DNA from: Fervidobacterium thailandense
GTDB lineage: Bacteria; Thermotogota; Thermotogae; Thermotogales; Fervidobacteriaceae
Assembly (NCBI RefSeq): GCF_001719065.1
Contig: NZ_LWAF01000015.1
Coordinates: 1-39,401 of the forward strand
Direction: 5' to 3'
DNA: 39,401 nucleotides
In this document: piece by piece, positions 22,621 to 31,347 of the stretch
Position numbering within the stretch: position 1 is the first letter of the stretch
How the letters are laid out: each line of letters starts with the position of its first letter
The notes under the pieces: model-generated
Database searches by the model: none
Seen by the model: the letters and a program-made list of their open reading frames with translations, nothing else
Told to the model about the DNA's origin: nothing
Translations under genes and position numbers: made by a program

Positions 22621-23967
22621 TCAGAATACGTTTATAACCGTCACGTCGTCGAAGTTCAAAGTTACACTTGCTGGCAGCTTTTTCAAAATCGGTCCCACCT
22701 CAACGTTTTCGGTAACTATGGTCAAAACCTCCGGGTGCTTGTTCATTAGTATTCTCACGTTCTCGCCACACGCGTAACTTTTCAGCTCGTAAAGCAGGGA
22801 CAGGTATTTCTCATCCATGTTAAGTGAGACGAGATGCTCGTTCTCAAGATAGCAATAACTGTCATTCCTTCCGAACGCGATTATCGAGTAATCATCGGGA
22901 AATTCCGAGTAGAGCATCTTTAGCCTCGTCGGTACGTAGAAAGGAATGGCTTCCGCACTCAGTCCTGAAACATCCCTATCAAGAAAGTCTTTAAACATGG
23001 ACCAGGAAGTTCCACTGTTACCTGCCATCTTTTCGAAGGGTGAGTATATTCCATCGGTGTACAAGATGTAAGTTATGCCCTGCTGGAGTTCAAAAAAACC
23101 GACGTCTTCTTCTCCGTAATGTTCGTCGAAGAGTCCTATCGGAAATGTCCTCTTCATTTCAAGCTCGGAAAATCGCTTTCCATCGTACATAATTAAGTTC
23201 GGGTGCCCGCAATTGAGATATTCAACACCGTTCGACGAGATTTTGAGAAATATACCCGTTAGGTAGTTGTGGACCAACACGGGCTTTAGACTCAAGGAAA
23301 GTTCGTTTATCGTTTCCAAGAGCGAATCAGACTGTTCAAATGTGTAGCGAACGAGGGATTTGACAGCCGAACAGAGGAGCGCAGACTGAACCCCATGCCC
23401 GGATATGTCAGCCAAGTAAACAAGAACGCTGTCTTTATAGGATGCGAAATCGTAAACATCACCACCGACGTATTGGGAAGGGGCGTAATTGGAGGTTATC
23501 CAAAAGTCCTTGTGAAGACTAACGTGGGGTGGGAGCATCATCTTTTGTAGTTGTCGGGATAACTCCAAGTTCTCCTTGAGTTCCCGGTAAAGTGACTCTA
23601 TCCTCTCTCGACTTTTCTTTAATTCGATGTGTAGTGCAACCTTAGAAATGATTTCCACGTCGATCACTGGGAATTCCACAAAGTCGGATATCCCAACTTG
23701 GTAACTCTCCAAAAGGATGTGGTATTCTTTCCTGGGGATCATCAATATTATCGGTACCGTTGAGAGTGCAATGCTTGTTCTAAAATATCTTGCCCATTCG
23801 TAAGCCTTTTGGAGATGGGACGAGTAGAGTATGGCCAGTTCAAAATTATTGTGCTCGACCTCGCTCACATCCGAGACTTCAACAACGTCATAACCCACGA
23901 ATCTCAACAACTCCGCCACTTCAGCTGTGACGTTGAGATCCGACGTTAAAAAGAGTATTCTATCCAT
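22621..23967 (-). CDS. PP2C-type (RsbU/SpoIIE) phosphatase with degenerate receiver domain
   Basis: A 448-residue protein. Residues 1-120 have a receiver-like fold but the phosphoacceptor Asp position reads ILYSSHL and the conserved Lys position DFVEFP, so it is probably not phosphorylated. A helical linker with SRQLQKMMLPP (about 135-150), typical of RsbU/IcfG proteins, leads into a PP2C domain with GGDVYDF, LADISGHGVQSALLCSAVKS and the metal-binding FPDDYSIIAFG. Roughly 85 further residues form an unassigned C-terminal region. Such phosphatases act on STAS anti-anti-sigma proteins. The ATG lies 2 nt after the recN stop. No anti-sigma or STAS gene is adjacent. Confidence 0.87.
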   Translation of the reverse strand: MDRILFLTSDLNVTAEVAELLRFVGYDVVEVSDVSEVEHNNFELAILYSSHLQKAYEWARYFRTSIALSTVPIILMIPRKEYHILLESYQVGISDFVEFPVIDVEIISKVALHIELKKSRERIESLYRELKENLELSRQLQKMMLPPHVSLHKDFWITSNYAPSQYVGGDVYDFASYKDSVLVYLADISGHGVQSALLCSAVKSLVRYTFEQSDSLLETINELSLSLKPVLVHNYLTGIFLKISSNGVEYLNCGHPNLIMYDGKRFSELEMKRTFPIGLFDEHYGEEDVGFFELQQGITYILYTDGIYSPFEKMAGNSGTSWSMFKDFLDRDVSGLSAEAIPFYVPTRLKMLYSEFPDDYSIIAFGRNDSYCYLENEHLVSLNMDEKYLSLLYELKSYACGENVRILMNKHPEVLTIVTENVEVGPILKKLPASVTLNFDDVTVINVF

Positions 23968-23969
23968 CC

Positions 23970-25484
23970 CTATTCCCCCGATATCTTTTCCAAAAATTCT
24001 TCGCCACCCACCATCCTTCGTAGTTCCTCACGTTTACCTGCCTCGTCCAGCTCAACAACTTTACCAACACCATCGCACCGACGAATCGCAAAGTGTTTGT
24101 CCGCTACCGCCGCAATCTGTGGAAGGTGCGTTACAACGATAACCTGATGCCCTTTCGAAAGTTCCTTTAACTTGCTGGCCAGTTTCAGAGCGGTCATACC
24201 ACCAACACCGGCATCTATTTCATCGTAAACCAGGATGGGGGTGGAAACGATCGCAAGTTCAATCGCAAGCATTATCCTTGAAAGCTCACCACCTGATGCG
24301 ATCTTCCTCAAGGGTAACAGCTCTCCCGTGGGAAGTGTGTTACCCAAAAGCTCTATATCATCTGCACCGTCGTACTTGAGTTCCGTTTCGGTGAACTTGA
24401 ATTCGAGCCTTGCGTTCATGTTTAAATCCATAAGGTGTGCTTTAACGCTTTCAAGCAGTTTCGTAGCCGTTTCCTGTCTCCGTCTTCTCAACAACTCGCT
24501 CAATCTGATTAGTTCTTTCTCAACCTTCTCGCGCTCCGAGCTCGCATTCTTGAGAATCTCATATTCTCTGCGCTTTTCGGCGTAAAGCTTTTTCCAGTTA
24601 GCTAAGTTCTCAAGTACGTCTTCCGTTGTGGGGCCGTACTTTCGCCTTAGTTTCCGGTATGTCCACAATCTACTTTCGATCTCCTCGGGGTTTATGTCCT
24701 CAAGATTTGAGAGTTGCCTTCTCAGCTCGTTCGATAACTCGGCAACGTGTTCAACGATCACGTCGAGGTTCGAATGGTAATTTTCCGGAAGTTGGCTGTA
24801 CATCTTTCTCAGGATAAGCTCGATTTCCTCAAGCTGCTCTGATGCGGTTGTGTAGTTCTGAACGATCTGTTGCAAATTTGTCAGTTCCTTGTACTTCCTT
24901 TCGAGTTCCTCTTCCTCTTGTACGGATAGTTTGGCACGTTCCACTTCGTCGATCTTCTCAGAGAGCTCTTCCAGCTCTTTCTGAACATCTTCGGGTGTTG
25001 CCATCGAGAGTAGCCTTAGGATCTCTTGGTACCTACTGTAAAGCGTCCTGTACTCTCGTAGTATATCCTCGTTACCCGCAACGGTATCCAGGATCTTGAC
25101 GAAGAATCCTCGCTCGAAGAGCTTGATATGGGAATTTTGTTTGTGGATGGACACAAGATTCGAAAACACTTCCTGGACGAAATCCTTGCTTGCGAGCCTT
25201 CCATCGAACTTGTAGAAGGTTCTTCGATTCTTTCTTTCGACGCTGAACACATGCTGTCCCGCTTTTACCTCCAGGTCCTCAAGATCGTTCGGTACGTTCA
25301 CAACGATATCGGCACTGAAGGTATCTCCTCGGATATTCTGATAGTCCAGGAAAGAGCCGATGATATCAAGTAGCAACGATTTACCCGTTCCGGTTTCCCC
25401 AGTGATTACGTTGAGTCCCTCGGAAAAATAGATATCCACATTCCTTAGGTATACGTATTCATCTATGTGAAGCAGTTCTATCAT
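23970..25484 (-). CDS. recN: DNA repair protein RecN
   Basis: A 504-residue SMC-like ATPase acting in double-strand break repair. The N-terminal Walker A is GETGTGKSLLLD (about 29-40), a central coiled coil rich in Glu, Arg and Leu spans about 145-335, the ABC signature reads ASGGELSRIMLAIE and Walker B LVYDEIDAGVGG, followed by VVTHLPQIAAVAD. It is a little shorter than the usual ~550 residues, mostly in the coiled coil. ATG 25484 follows GAGGTGG closely; an upstream frame to 25502 covers that site. It is 27 nt after cdd and 2 nt before the PP2C gene. Confidence 0.94.
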   Translation of the reverse strand: MIELLHIDEYVYLRNVDIYFSEGLNVITGETGTGKSLLLDIIGSFLDYQNIRGDTFSADIVVNVPNDLEDLEVKAGQHVFSVERKNRRTFYKFDGRLASKDFVQEVFSNLVSIHKQNSHIKLFERGFFVKILDTVAGNEDILREYRTLYSRYQEILRLLSMATPEDVQKELEELSEKIDEVERAKLSVQEEEELERKYKELTNLQQIVQNYTTASEQLEEIELILRKMYSQLPENYHSNLDVIVEHVAELSNELRRQLSNLEDINPEEIESRLWTYRKLRRKYGPTTEDVLENLANWKKLYAEKRREYEILKNASSEREKVEKELIRLSELLRRRRQETATKLLESVKAHLMDLNMNARLEFKFTETELKYDGADDIELLGNTLPTGELLPLRKIASGGELSRIMLAIELAIVSTPILVYDEIDAGVGGMTALKLASKLKELSKGHQVIVVTHLPQIAAVADKHFAIRRCDGVGKVVELDEAGKREELRRMVGGEEFLEKISGE

Positions 25485-25511
25485 ATTCCACCTCGTGGTC
25501 AAGGAAATTTT

Positions 25512-25922
25512 TTACTTCTCGTGCTGTTTCAGCTCATCACCGCTGAAGCTCAGTGGCAACAGTTCGGAAACGGAGGTCTCCAGGTATTCTCCTTTCGTGT
25601 TTGCAAGGATCACCCGAAAGTTCCCGAATTCGGCCATTACTTGCCTACAGGCACCGCACGGTGAGACTGGTTTATCCGTATCGGCAATAACAACGAGAGT
25701 TTCGAATTCGCGTGCACCTTCCGAGACGGCCTTGAAAATCGCCGTTCTCTCAGCACAATTCGTAAGCCCGTAGGAAGCGTTCTCAACGTTAACACCTGTG
25801 AAGATCCTCCCGTCTTTTGCCACGAGCACGGCCCCAACTCTGAAGTTCGAATACGGTACGTACGCGTTTTCCAGCGCTCGCTTAGCAAGTTCCAAAAGTT
25901 TCCCGATCTCACGCTCTTCCAT
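25512..25922 (-). CDS. cdd: cytidine deaminase
   Basis: A 136-residue zinc-dependent cytidine/deoxycytidine deaminase of the homotetrameric class. Substrate and metal residues are visible in YVPYSNFRVGAVL, GVNVENASYGLTNCAERTAIF (Cys-Ala-Glu) and SPCGACRQVMAEF (two Cys). ATG 25922 begins 14 nt inside the end of the upstream CNNM/CorC gene; a GTG further up is less likely. Part of the CNNM-cdd-recN-PP2C operon. Confidence 0.94.
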   Translation of the reverse strand: MEEREIGKLLELAKRALENAYVPYSNFRVGAVLVAKDGRIFTGVNVENASYGLTNCAERTAIFKAVSEGAREFETLVVIADTDKPVSPCGACRQVMAEFGNFRVILANTKGEYLETSVSELLPLSFSGDELKQHEK

Positions 25923-27249
25923 CCGTATCACCACCCACCTTATCGTTCTTTTCAGATTTCTCCGCCTTTTCCTTTTTATCCTCTATCTTTATCAGAACTT
26001 TCTCAATTCTGTTCCTCGATGCGGCAACAACCTTGTAAGTGGTATTGCCTTCCTGGACCTGGTCACCGACCTTCGGAATGTGTTTGAACCTGTCAAGCAA
26101 GTAACCAGCAAGTGTCTCGAACTCTCCCTCCGGGAACTCGATTCTCAGCTCCCTCTCCAAGTCGTTCAGCGAGATCGTAGCATCGACTAAGTAAGTATTT
26201 TCCTCAATCTGTTTGATCCCCAGCGATTCGTGCTCATCGTATTCGTCCATGATTTCTCCGAATATCTCTTCGAGAATATCTTCAAGTGTAACTATTCCGG
26301 AGGTTCCACCGTACTCGTCGACAACAATCGCCATGTGCATCTTCTTCGACTTAAACTCCTTTAAAAGTTCGGAAACCGGCATTTGCTCTGGAACAAACAG
26401 CGGTTCACGCATTAATTCCTTCACACGCACCTTGTCAAGTACATCCGTTCCACGTGACGCGATGAAGGAGAGGATATCTTTCGCGTAACATATTCCAACG
26501 ACGTTATCGATGGTTTCCCTGTAAACTGGTAAACGAGAGTACTCCTCCTGGACAATAACCTCCACAACTTCCTTGATACTCTGGTTTTCTTCCACAGCAA
26601 CGATATCTATTCGTGGAATCATGATCTCCTTTACCAGAGTTTCGTCCATCGCAATCGTTCGCTCAATCATGAGACCTTCTTCGTGGTCTATTGAGCCTTC
26701 TTCGCGTCCTATTTCCACATAAGAAGCGATATCGTCTATCGTTATAAATGGTGCGTCTTGTACTACCTGGCCACCAAAGAGTTTAACAAACACGTTCGAT
26801 AACTTCACGAAAAACGATATTAGTGGAGAAAGTGCGTTGGAGAGTGGCACAACGACTTTTATACTCGTCTCAAAGAAACGTTCCGCGTTCTGTCGCGCCA
26901 GGATTTTTGGTGTTATTTCACCAAAGACGAGCAAGACGAACGTCATCACCAAAGTGGAGACGATGGCCGAAAGCGATTCAGAAACTATGACCCTCGAAAT
27001 CGTGACGGCTGCTATCGAGGACGCAAGGATGTTTACAAGGTTATTAGAGATTAGTAAACCGGTGAGGAGTTTGTTGAAAAGGTGAATTTCGCTCTTCTCC
27101 TCTTCTTCTTGTTTCTTTCGAGCAAGGTCACGAAGTTTATGTCGACTAACGGACGTCATCGCCGTTTCGGATGCGGAGAAAAATGCCGAGAGCAATATAA
27201 GTACGGCTATCGTGAAGATACTCCAGATGTAACTCAGCGGATCCTCCAC
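25909..27249 (-). CDS. CNNM/CorC (HlyC) family membrane protein with CBS pair
   Basis: About 446 residues: an N-terminal DUF21/CNNM transmembrane domain (roughly 1-190, with SAFFSASETAMTSVSRHKL and FGEITPKILARQNAE), a CBS-domain pair (about 205-330, IMIPRIDIVAVEEN and SRLPVYRE) and a C-terminal CorC_HlyC domain (FETLAGYLLDRFKHIPKVGD). Bacterial relatives are Mg2+ (or Co2+) exporters; the label hemolysin is historical. GTG 27249 follows GGAGGTG by 6 nt; ATG 27264 overlaps that site and longer frames run into the promoter. Lys/Glu-rich tail. First gene of a four-gene operon. Confidence 0.9.
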   Translation of the reverse strand: MEDPLSYIWSIFTIAVLILLSAFFSASETAMTSVSRHKLRDLARKKQEEEEKSEIHLFNKLLTGLLISNNLVNILASSIAAVTISRVIVSESLSAIVSTLVMTFVLLVFGEITPKILARQNAERFFETSIKVVVPLSNALSPLISFFVKLSNVFVKLFGGQVVQDAPFITIDDIASYVEIGREEGSIDHEEGLMIERTIAMDETLVKEIMIPRIDIVAVEENQSIKEVVEVIVQEEYSRLPVYRETIDNVVGICYAKDILSFIASRGTDVLDKVRVKELMREPLFVPEQMPVSELLKEFKSKKMHMAIVVDEYGGTSGIVTLEDILEEIFGEIMDEYDEHESLGIKQIEENTYLVDATISLNDLERELRIEFPEGEFETLAGYLLDRFKHIPKVGDQVQEGNTTYKVVAASRNRIEKVLIKIEDKKEKAEKSEKNDKVGGDTDGRA

Positions 27250-27306
27250 AAGGTGCACCTCCATGGGAAGAAGTTCAGTTCTTAATGTTAGACCTTTACG
27301 AATTTT

Positions 27307-27344
27307 ATTATACCATAAACTTCTCAGGATTTCCGTGGTATAAT
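27307..27344. promoter_or_regulatory. back-to-back extended -10 promoters
   Basis: On the minus strand TGGTATAAT (27315-27307) serves the CNNM operon; on the plus strand TGGTATAAT (27336-27344) serves the GGDEF gene. The two -10 boxes are only 26 bp apart, so each polymerase footprint covers the other. Neither has a good -35. Confidence 0.7.
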
Positions 27345-27420
27345 ATCGAAGGTACTCGCCTCTCACAGCGAGAAGAATTATTTTTTCTCTAACACGCATA
27401 TCGGGAGGTTTGGTTGAATA

Positions 27421-29022
27421 ATGGATTCAGAACAATTAAAAAGCAGAGATACAAAATCGGATGTAAAAAATCTCGCGAGGGTATTAGAAGAAGTTCTAAC
27501 ACTCGTTTCGGACACCGAAATATTCGTCTTAGTCGTTGATCTTGAAAACGGAAAGATTAGTTTCTCGAAAAACACTCCCGGTAGCTTGAAAAAAGAAACA
27601 CTCAACGAACTCAAGTATGAAGGCAAAAACGTATGGAGTTTTTTGCAGCACTTTAAGAATTCAGGGAAGAGAGCTTTAACGGACATTATCAAAGATGAGA
27701 AGGAAATATACCGTTTCACATGTTTGAAGTTAGAAAAAGATATCGTATGTTTTGGAGAAGTGATAACGAGAAAGGTACTCATAGATCAGTACATCAGTGA
27801 GCGGATAGAAACATTGACTTTGTATCTTGAGTTTGCTCCGGTGTTCTTTGTGGCACTCGATAAAGAGGGAAATATTACGTATGTAAATTCGTATACCTTG
27901 CAAAAAACGGGGTACGCACTTTACGAAGTTCTTGGAAATAATTGGTTTGAAATCTTCATACCTGAAACTGAGGTTGAAATCGTCAAGGGAGTCTTCAAGG
28001 ATATAATGAGTGGCAAGATAGAGCTACGGCAGAACTTCGAGAATGAAATAAGAACAAAAGACGGGCAAACGTTAACCATCTTGTGGGAGAATCGACTTCT
28101 CAAAAAGGGAGACGAAAATATTGGTACGATAAGTGTCGGAATCGATGTCACCGAACAAAAGGTTAAAGATTTCGAAGAAGAGGTTCTCATACGCTTGCTG
28201 AGTATTACGGCAGAGGTTGATTACCACACAGCTATAGAAAAACTCCGGACCTATCTTTCCGAACACTGCGGATTCGATTACTTGGTTTGTTCGATTAAAA
28301 CTTCCGAGGGTGAACAGACCTTTGAGCTCGTGTCGAATAACAACAAAGATTTAAATGAAGTGCAACTAAAAAGGATGTGTAAAGAGTTCTCCGATGGCTC
28401 GATAACCGTAATCTTTCACGTAGGAAAATTGCCAAAGTACGCATCCGAAAGTTGTTTAAAGAGTATTCTTCAGGTGATTCTCTCATTCTTTGAGAGAGTT
28501 TACTACATCCAGAAACTCGAAGAGGCGTCGTTCAGGGATGCGCTGACAGGTCTCTTTAATAGAAGGTACTTCATGATGAATTTGAAAACAGAAATACTGC
28601 GCGTTAAACGTTACGGAGTTACTTCAACAGTTGTTATGCTTGACATGGATGGCTTGAAGCAAATTAACGATACGTACGGTCACGATGTTGGAGATCTTGC
28701 GCTGAGGAAAGTTGCAAAAGTCCTCATCGAGAATACAAGGGCTACGGATTTATGCGCAAGGTACGGTGGAGATGAGTTCGTGATATTAATGCCAGAAACC
28801 GACTTGGGAAGCGCAAAGGGGGCTGTAATGAGGATTCTCGATAAGCTCCACAATAAGGTTGTGGGGAAAACGTCTCTGAGTTTCAGCGCGGGTGTGGCTA
28901 AGATATCTCCAGAGGATGATCCGGATGGTATTTCCGTCTTGAAAAGAGCAGACGAACTCCTCTACGCGGCAAAGAAATCCGGTAAAAATACGGTACTTTC
29001 CGAGACCGAGGCCTTATTTTAA
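27421..29022 (+). CDS. PAS-GGDEF diguanylate cyclase
   Basis: A 533-residue soluble signalling protein. Residues 1-125 are a PAS-like or unassigned sensory region, 135-250 a PAS domain (FAPVFFVALDKEGNITYVN ... TILWENRLL ... GISVGIDVTEQK-like ending), 255-360 a GAF-like region (LSEHCGFDYLVCSI), and 365-530 the catalytic domain with SFRDALTGLFNRRYF, DMDGLKQINDTYGHDVGD and the active GGDEF at about 449. The inhibitory RxxD is present (RATD, about 439-442), so c-di-GMP feedback is likely. ATG 27421 follows GGGAGG. The gene's 3' end overlaps the convergent lysO gene by 9 nt. Confidence 0.93.
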   Translation: MDSEQLKSRDTKSDVKNLARVLEEVLTLVSDTEIFVLVVDLENGKISFSKNTPGSLKKETLNELKYEGKNVWSFLQHFKNSGKRALTDIIKDEKEIYRFTCLKLEKDIVCFGEVITRKVLIDQYISERIETLTLYLEFAPVFFVALDKEGNITYVNSYTLQKTGYALYEVLGNNWFEIFIPETEVEIVKGVFKDIMSGKIELRQNFENEIRTKDGQTLTILWENRLLKKGDENIGTISVGIDVTEQKVKDFEEEVLIRLLSITAEVDYHTAIEKLRTYLSEHCGFDYLVCSIKTSEGEQTFELVSNNNKDLNEVQLKRMCKEFSDGSITVIFHVGKLPKYASESCLKSILQVILSFFERVYYIQKLEEASFRDALTGLFNRRYFMMNLKTEILRVKRYGVTSTVVMLDMDGLKQINDTYGHDVGDLALRKVAKVLIENTRATDLCARYGGDEFVILMPETDLGSAKGAVMRILDKLHNKVVGKTSLSFSAGVAKISPEDDPDGISVLKRADELLYAAKKSGKNTVLSETEALF

Positions 29023-29592
29023 GAGCCCGAGGAAAAAATTAACCATTACCGGTACCAGCATTGACACGATAAATCCGTGGCCGAACGAAATCAATGCCGT
29101 CTCACGATCCGAGTAGGATGCAACCAACCCGAGCAACGTGTCCATGGATGTCGCACCGGCAACGGAGATTGTTCCCAATTTCGATACTTTCATACCAAAC
29201 GGTACAAGAACAATACCCAAGAGCTCCCTCAAAACGTTCGAAAAGAACGAGATGCTACCGAGGTAGGCACTGTAAGAACTCGTGATGAGAATCGCCGAAA
29301 GACTGTACCAGCCAAAGCCCGAAGCGGCTGCCAATATTTCGAGCTTTTTCAACGGGAGAAAAAGCGAAGACAGTAAGACGAAAGAGAGTGTACCAAATAG
29401 CGTAGAAAATACGGCTATCGTTATGTTTTTCAAAAATCTGCGCTCAATCCTCTCCTTGCTTAAATCCAGACCAACAGCAAAGACGAGTGCGTAGAGGATT
29501 ACCTCCGTCGACCAATCTGGTAACGTGAAACGAAAGATCCTACCAAAGACGAGTCCAAGCACAACAGCGGAAAGAAGTATCACCGCCTGCAC
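29014..29592 (-). CDS. LysO family exporter, C-terminal component
   Basis: A 192-residue membrane protein with about six helices, corresponding to the C-terminal two thirds of LysO (YbjE). Family landmarks are LVFAVGLDLSK, the SGFGWYSLSAILIT stretch, LRELLGIVLVPFG and GATSMDTLLGLV. LysO exports lysine and thialysine in E. coli as a single ~300-residue protein; here it is encoded as two genes. The start is GTG 29592, 3 nt after the stop of the N-terminal component. Convergent overlap with the GGDEF gene at its 3' end. Confidence 0.85.
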   Translation of the reverse strand: MQAVILLSAVVLGLVFGRIFRFTLPDWSTEVILYALVFAVGLDLSKERIERRFLKNITIAVFSTLFGTLSFVLLSSLFLPLKKLEILAAASGFGWYSLSAILITSSYSAYLGSISFFSNVLRELLGIVLVPFGMKVSKLGTISVAGATSMDTLLGLVASYSDRETALISFGHGFIVSMLVPVMVNFFLGLLK

Positions 29593-29595
29593 ATC

Positions 29596-29919
29596 TCATT
29601 CCCCTTCCGACGGTCCGATCTTTCTCCGAGCCTTCTCATCTTTCCACGAATTGAAGAACCCGCCACTCGAGATTTTCTCCAGTAAAAAGGCGAAGAGGAA
29701 ACTTCCCGCACTCCCGAAAAGTGCGATTATAAACCCGAAAATTGCAATACTATCTATCTTTCCGAACAATTCATCGTTACTACCTATCCGCAACCCAAGG
29801 GAAAATAGAAGGAAAAAGGTAAGTACAAGGATGACCTTGTACTTACCTATCCATTTTGTATTGAGGAATCTTCCCAAAAAGAATCCCGCGAAGAAAACGG
29901 CCAGTACGTACCAAATCAT
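29596..29919 (-). CDS. LysO family exporter, N-terminal component (DUF340)
   Basis: A 107-residue membrane protein with three helices, matching the N-terminal DUF340 part of LysO (FAGFFLGRF, LLFSLGLRIGSN). A hydrophilic tail of about 25 residues replaces the linker to the C-terminal part. ATG 29919 lies one base after the asnS stop. The split is clean, with each part having its own start and ribosome-binding context, so it looks like a two-subunit arrangement, not a frameshift. Confidence 0.82.
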   Translation of the reverse strand: MIWYVLAVFFAGFFLGRFLNTKWIGKYKVILVLTFFLLFSLGLRIGSNDELFGKIDSIAIFGFIIALFGSAGSFLFAFLLEKISSGGFFNSWKDEKARRKIGPSEGE

Positions 29920-29920
29920 T

Positions 29921-31219
29921 TTACGGATGCACCCTGTAAAGCGTTCTTGCGAACGGGATTGCCTCTCTGATGTGTTCCAGTCCGGCTATCCAGGCGATCG
30001 TCCTCTCAACACCAAGTCCAAAACCACTGTGTGGTACACTTCCGAATTTCCTCAAGTCGAGGTACCAGTCGTATTTTTCAACAGGTAAGTTGTTCTCTTT
30101 CAATCTTTCCACGAGGAGATCGTAGTCATGTATACGCTGGGATGCACCGATGATTTCACCGTATCCCTCAGGTGCGAGTAAATCATCGCAAAGCACAACC
30201 TCCGGATTCGTCGGATCCGGTTGCATGTAGAAGGCTTTCGCTCCTCTTGGGTAGTGCGTTATGAAAACTGGACTGTCGAATTGCTTTGCAAGTACCGTTT
30301 CCTCGTCTCCCCCAAAATCGTCCCCCCATTTAATGTCAAACCCCTGACTCTGGAGGAACTTTACCGCTTCCGTGTATGTCATCCTTGGGAACGGTTTTTG
30401 GACCTTCTCGAGCTTGGAGACGTCACGACCGATAGCGATAAGATCGTCGTACGCGTGCTGCAAAACGTACTGAACGATGTAGTAAACAAGGTCCTCCTGG
30501 AGTCTCATGTTATCTTCATGTTCATAATAAGCCACTTCTGCTTCGTTCATCCAAAACTCGATAAGGTGTCTTCGTGTCTTGGATTTTTCCGCGCGGAACG
30601 TTGGTCCGAGGTTGTACACCTTTCCGAAGGCCATACAGGCTGCTTCAAGATAAAGTTGACCCGTCTGCGTCAGGTAAACTTTTCCGTAATCGAAATAGTC
30701 AACCTCAAAAAGGTTACCCGCCGTTTCACCGATCGCACCGGTGAAGATGGGAGTATCTATCTGCACGAAATTTCGTTCCCAGTAAAATTGCCTTATCGCC
30801 TTTATAACGGCATCCCTGATGCGCATGATGTGGAACTGTCTTTTGGACCTTAGCCACAGATGCCTGTGCTCCATGAGGTAGTCTATGCTGTGGTCGGGTT
30901 TTTGAATCGGGAAATCCTCCTGTGGGATTTGAACGGGATGCACCTCCGTTGCCAAAACCTCGACCCCGCCAGGTGCCCTCTCATCTTCCCGAACCTTTCC
31001 GCGTATTATGACAGAAGACTCCAACCTGAGCTTGTCAGCGTTCGAAAAATGTTCATTACCAATGGTCGATTTTTCAACGACAACCTGAACGAATCCGGTA
31101 CCGTCCCTGAAATCGATGAAGGCGATTTTCCCACTGGAGCGCTTCCTTCTCACCCAACCTCTCAATTCAACTTCCTCACCAACGTGCTTCTTCAACTCTT
31201 CTACGTACACCCAACGCAT
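29921..31219 (-). CDS. asnS: asparaginyl-tRNA synthetase
   Basis: A 432-residue class IIb synthetase charging tRNA-Asn. The N-terminal OB fold (about 1-105, LRGWVRRKRSSGKIAFIDFRD) precedes the catalytic core with TGAIGETAGNLFEVDYF, LTQTGQLYLEAA, motif 2 GPTFRAEKSKTRRHLIEFWM and motif 3 GFGLGVERTIAWI. The AsnRS-type insertion of AspRS from bacteria is absent, and the TGAIGETAGNLF segment favours Asn over Asp, though the close relationship with AspRS leaves a small doubt. ATG 31219 follows GGGAGG by 7 nt. First gene of the asnS-lysO operon. Confidence 0.92.
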   Translation of the reverse strand: MRWVYVEELKKHVGEEVELRGWVRRKRSSGKIAFIDFRDGTGFVQVVVEKSTIGNEHFSNADKLRLESSVIIRGKVREDERAPGGVEVLATEVHPVQIPQEDFPIQKPDHSIDYLMEHRHLWLRSKRQFHIMRIRDAVIKAIRQFYWERNFVQIDTPIFTGAIGETAGNLFEVDYFDYGKVYLTQTGQLYLEAACMAFGKVYNLGPTFRAEKSKTRRHLIEFWMNEAEVAYYEHEDNMRLQEDLVYYIVQYVLQHAYDDLIAIGRDVSKLEKVQKPFPRMTYTEAVKFLQSQGFDIKWGDDFGGDEETVLAKQFDSPVFITHYPRGAKAFYMQPDPTNPEVVLCDDLLAPEGYGEIIGASQRIHDYDLLVERLKENNLPVEKYDWYLDLRKFGSVPHSGFGLGVERTIAWIAGLEHIREAIPFARTLYRVHP

Positions 31220-31273
31220 TGAAAGACCTCCCTCCGATCATGTCTTACTCTCAAAACAACGTAATCTTTTAAA

Positions 31274-31305
31274 ATTATACCACAACATGGATTCCGTGGT
31301 AGAAT
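31274..31305. promoter_or_regulatory. back-to-back extended -10 promoters (asnS and NlpC/P60)
   Basis: Minus strand TGGTATAAT (31282-31274) drives asnS; plus strand TGGTAGAAT (31297-31305) drives the NlpC/P60 gene. The -10 boxes are 20 bp apart. The arrangement and the GGATTCCGTGGTA run resemble the pair at 27307-27344. Confidence 0.65.
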
Positions 31306-31347
31306 ACTCTGTGGAGAATTCCGGAAAATCGGAGGTGCTATCACCGC

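Noticed and set aside
30221-30853. A 210-codon open frame opposite asnS
   Set aside because: Fully inside the conserved synthetase gene, with no start signal.
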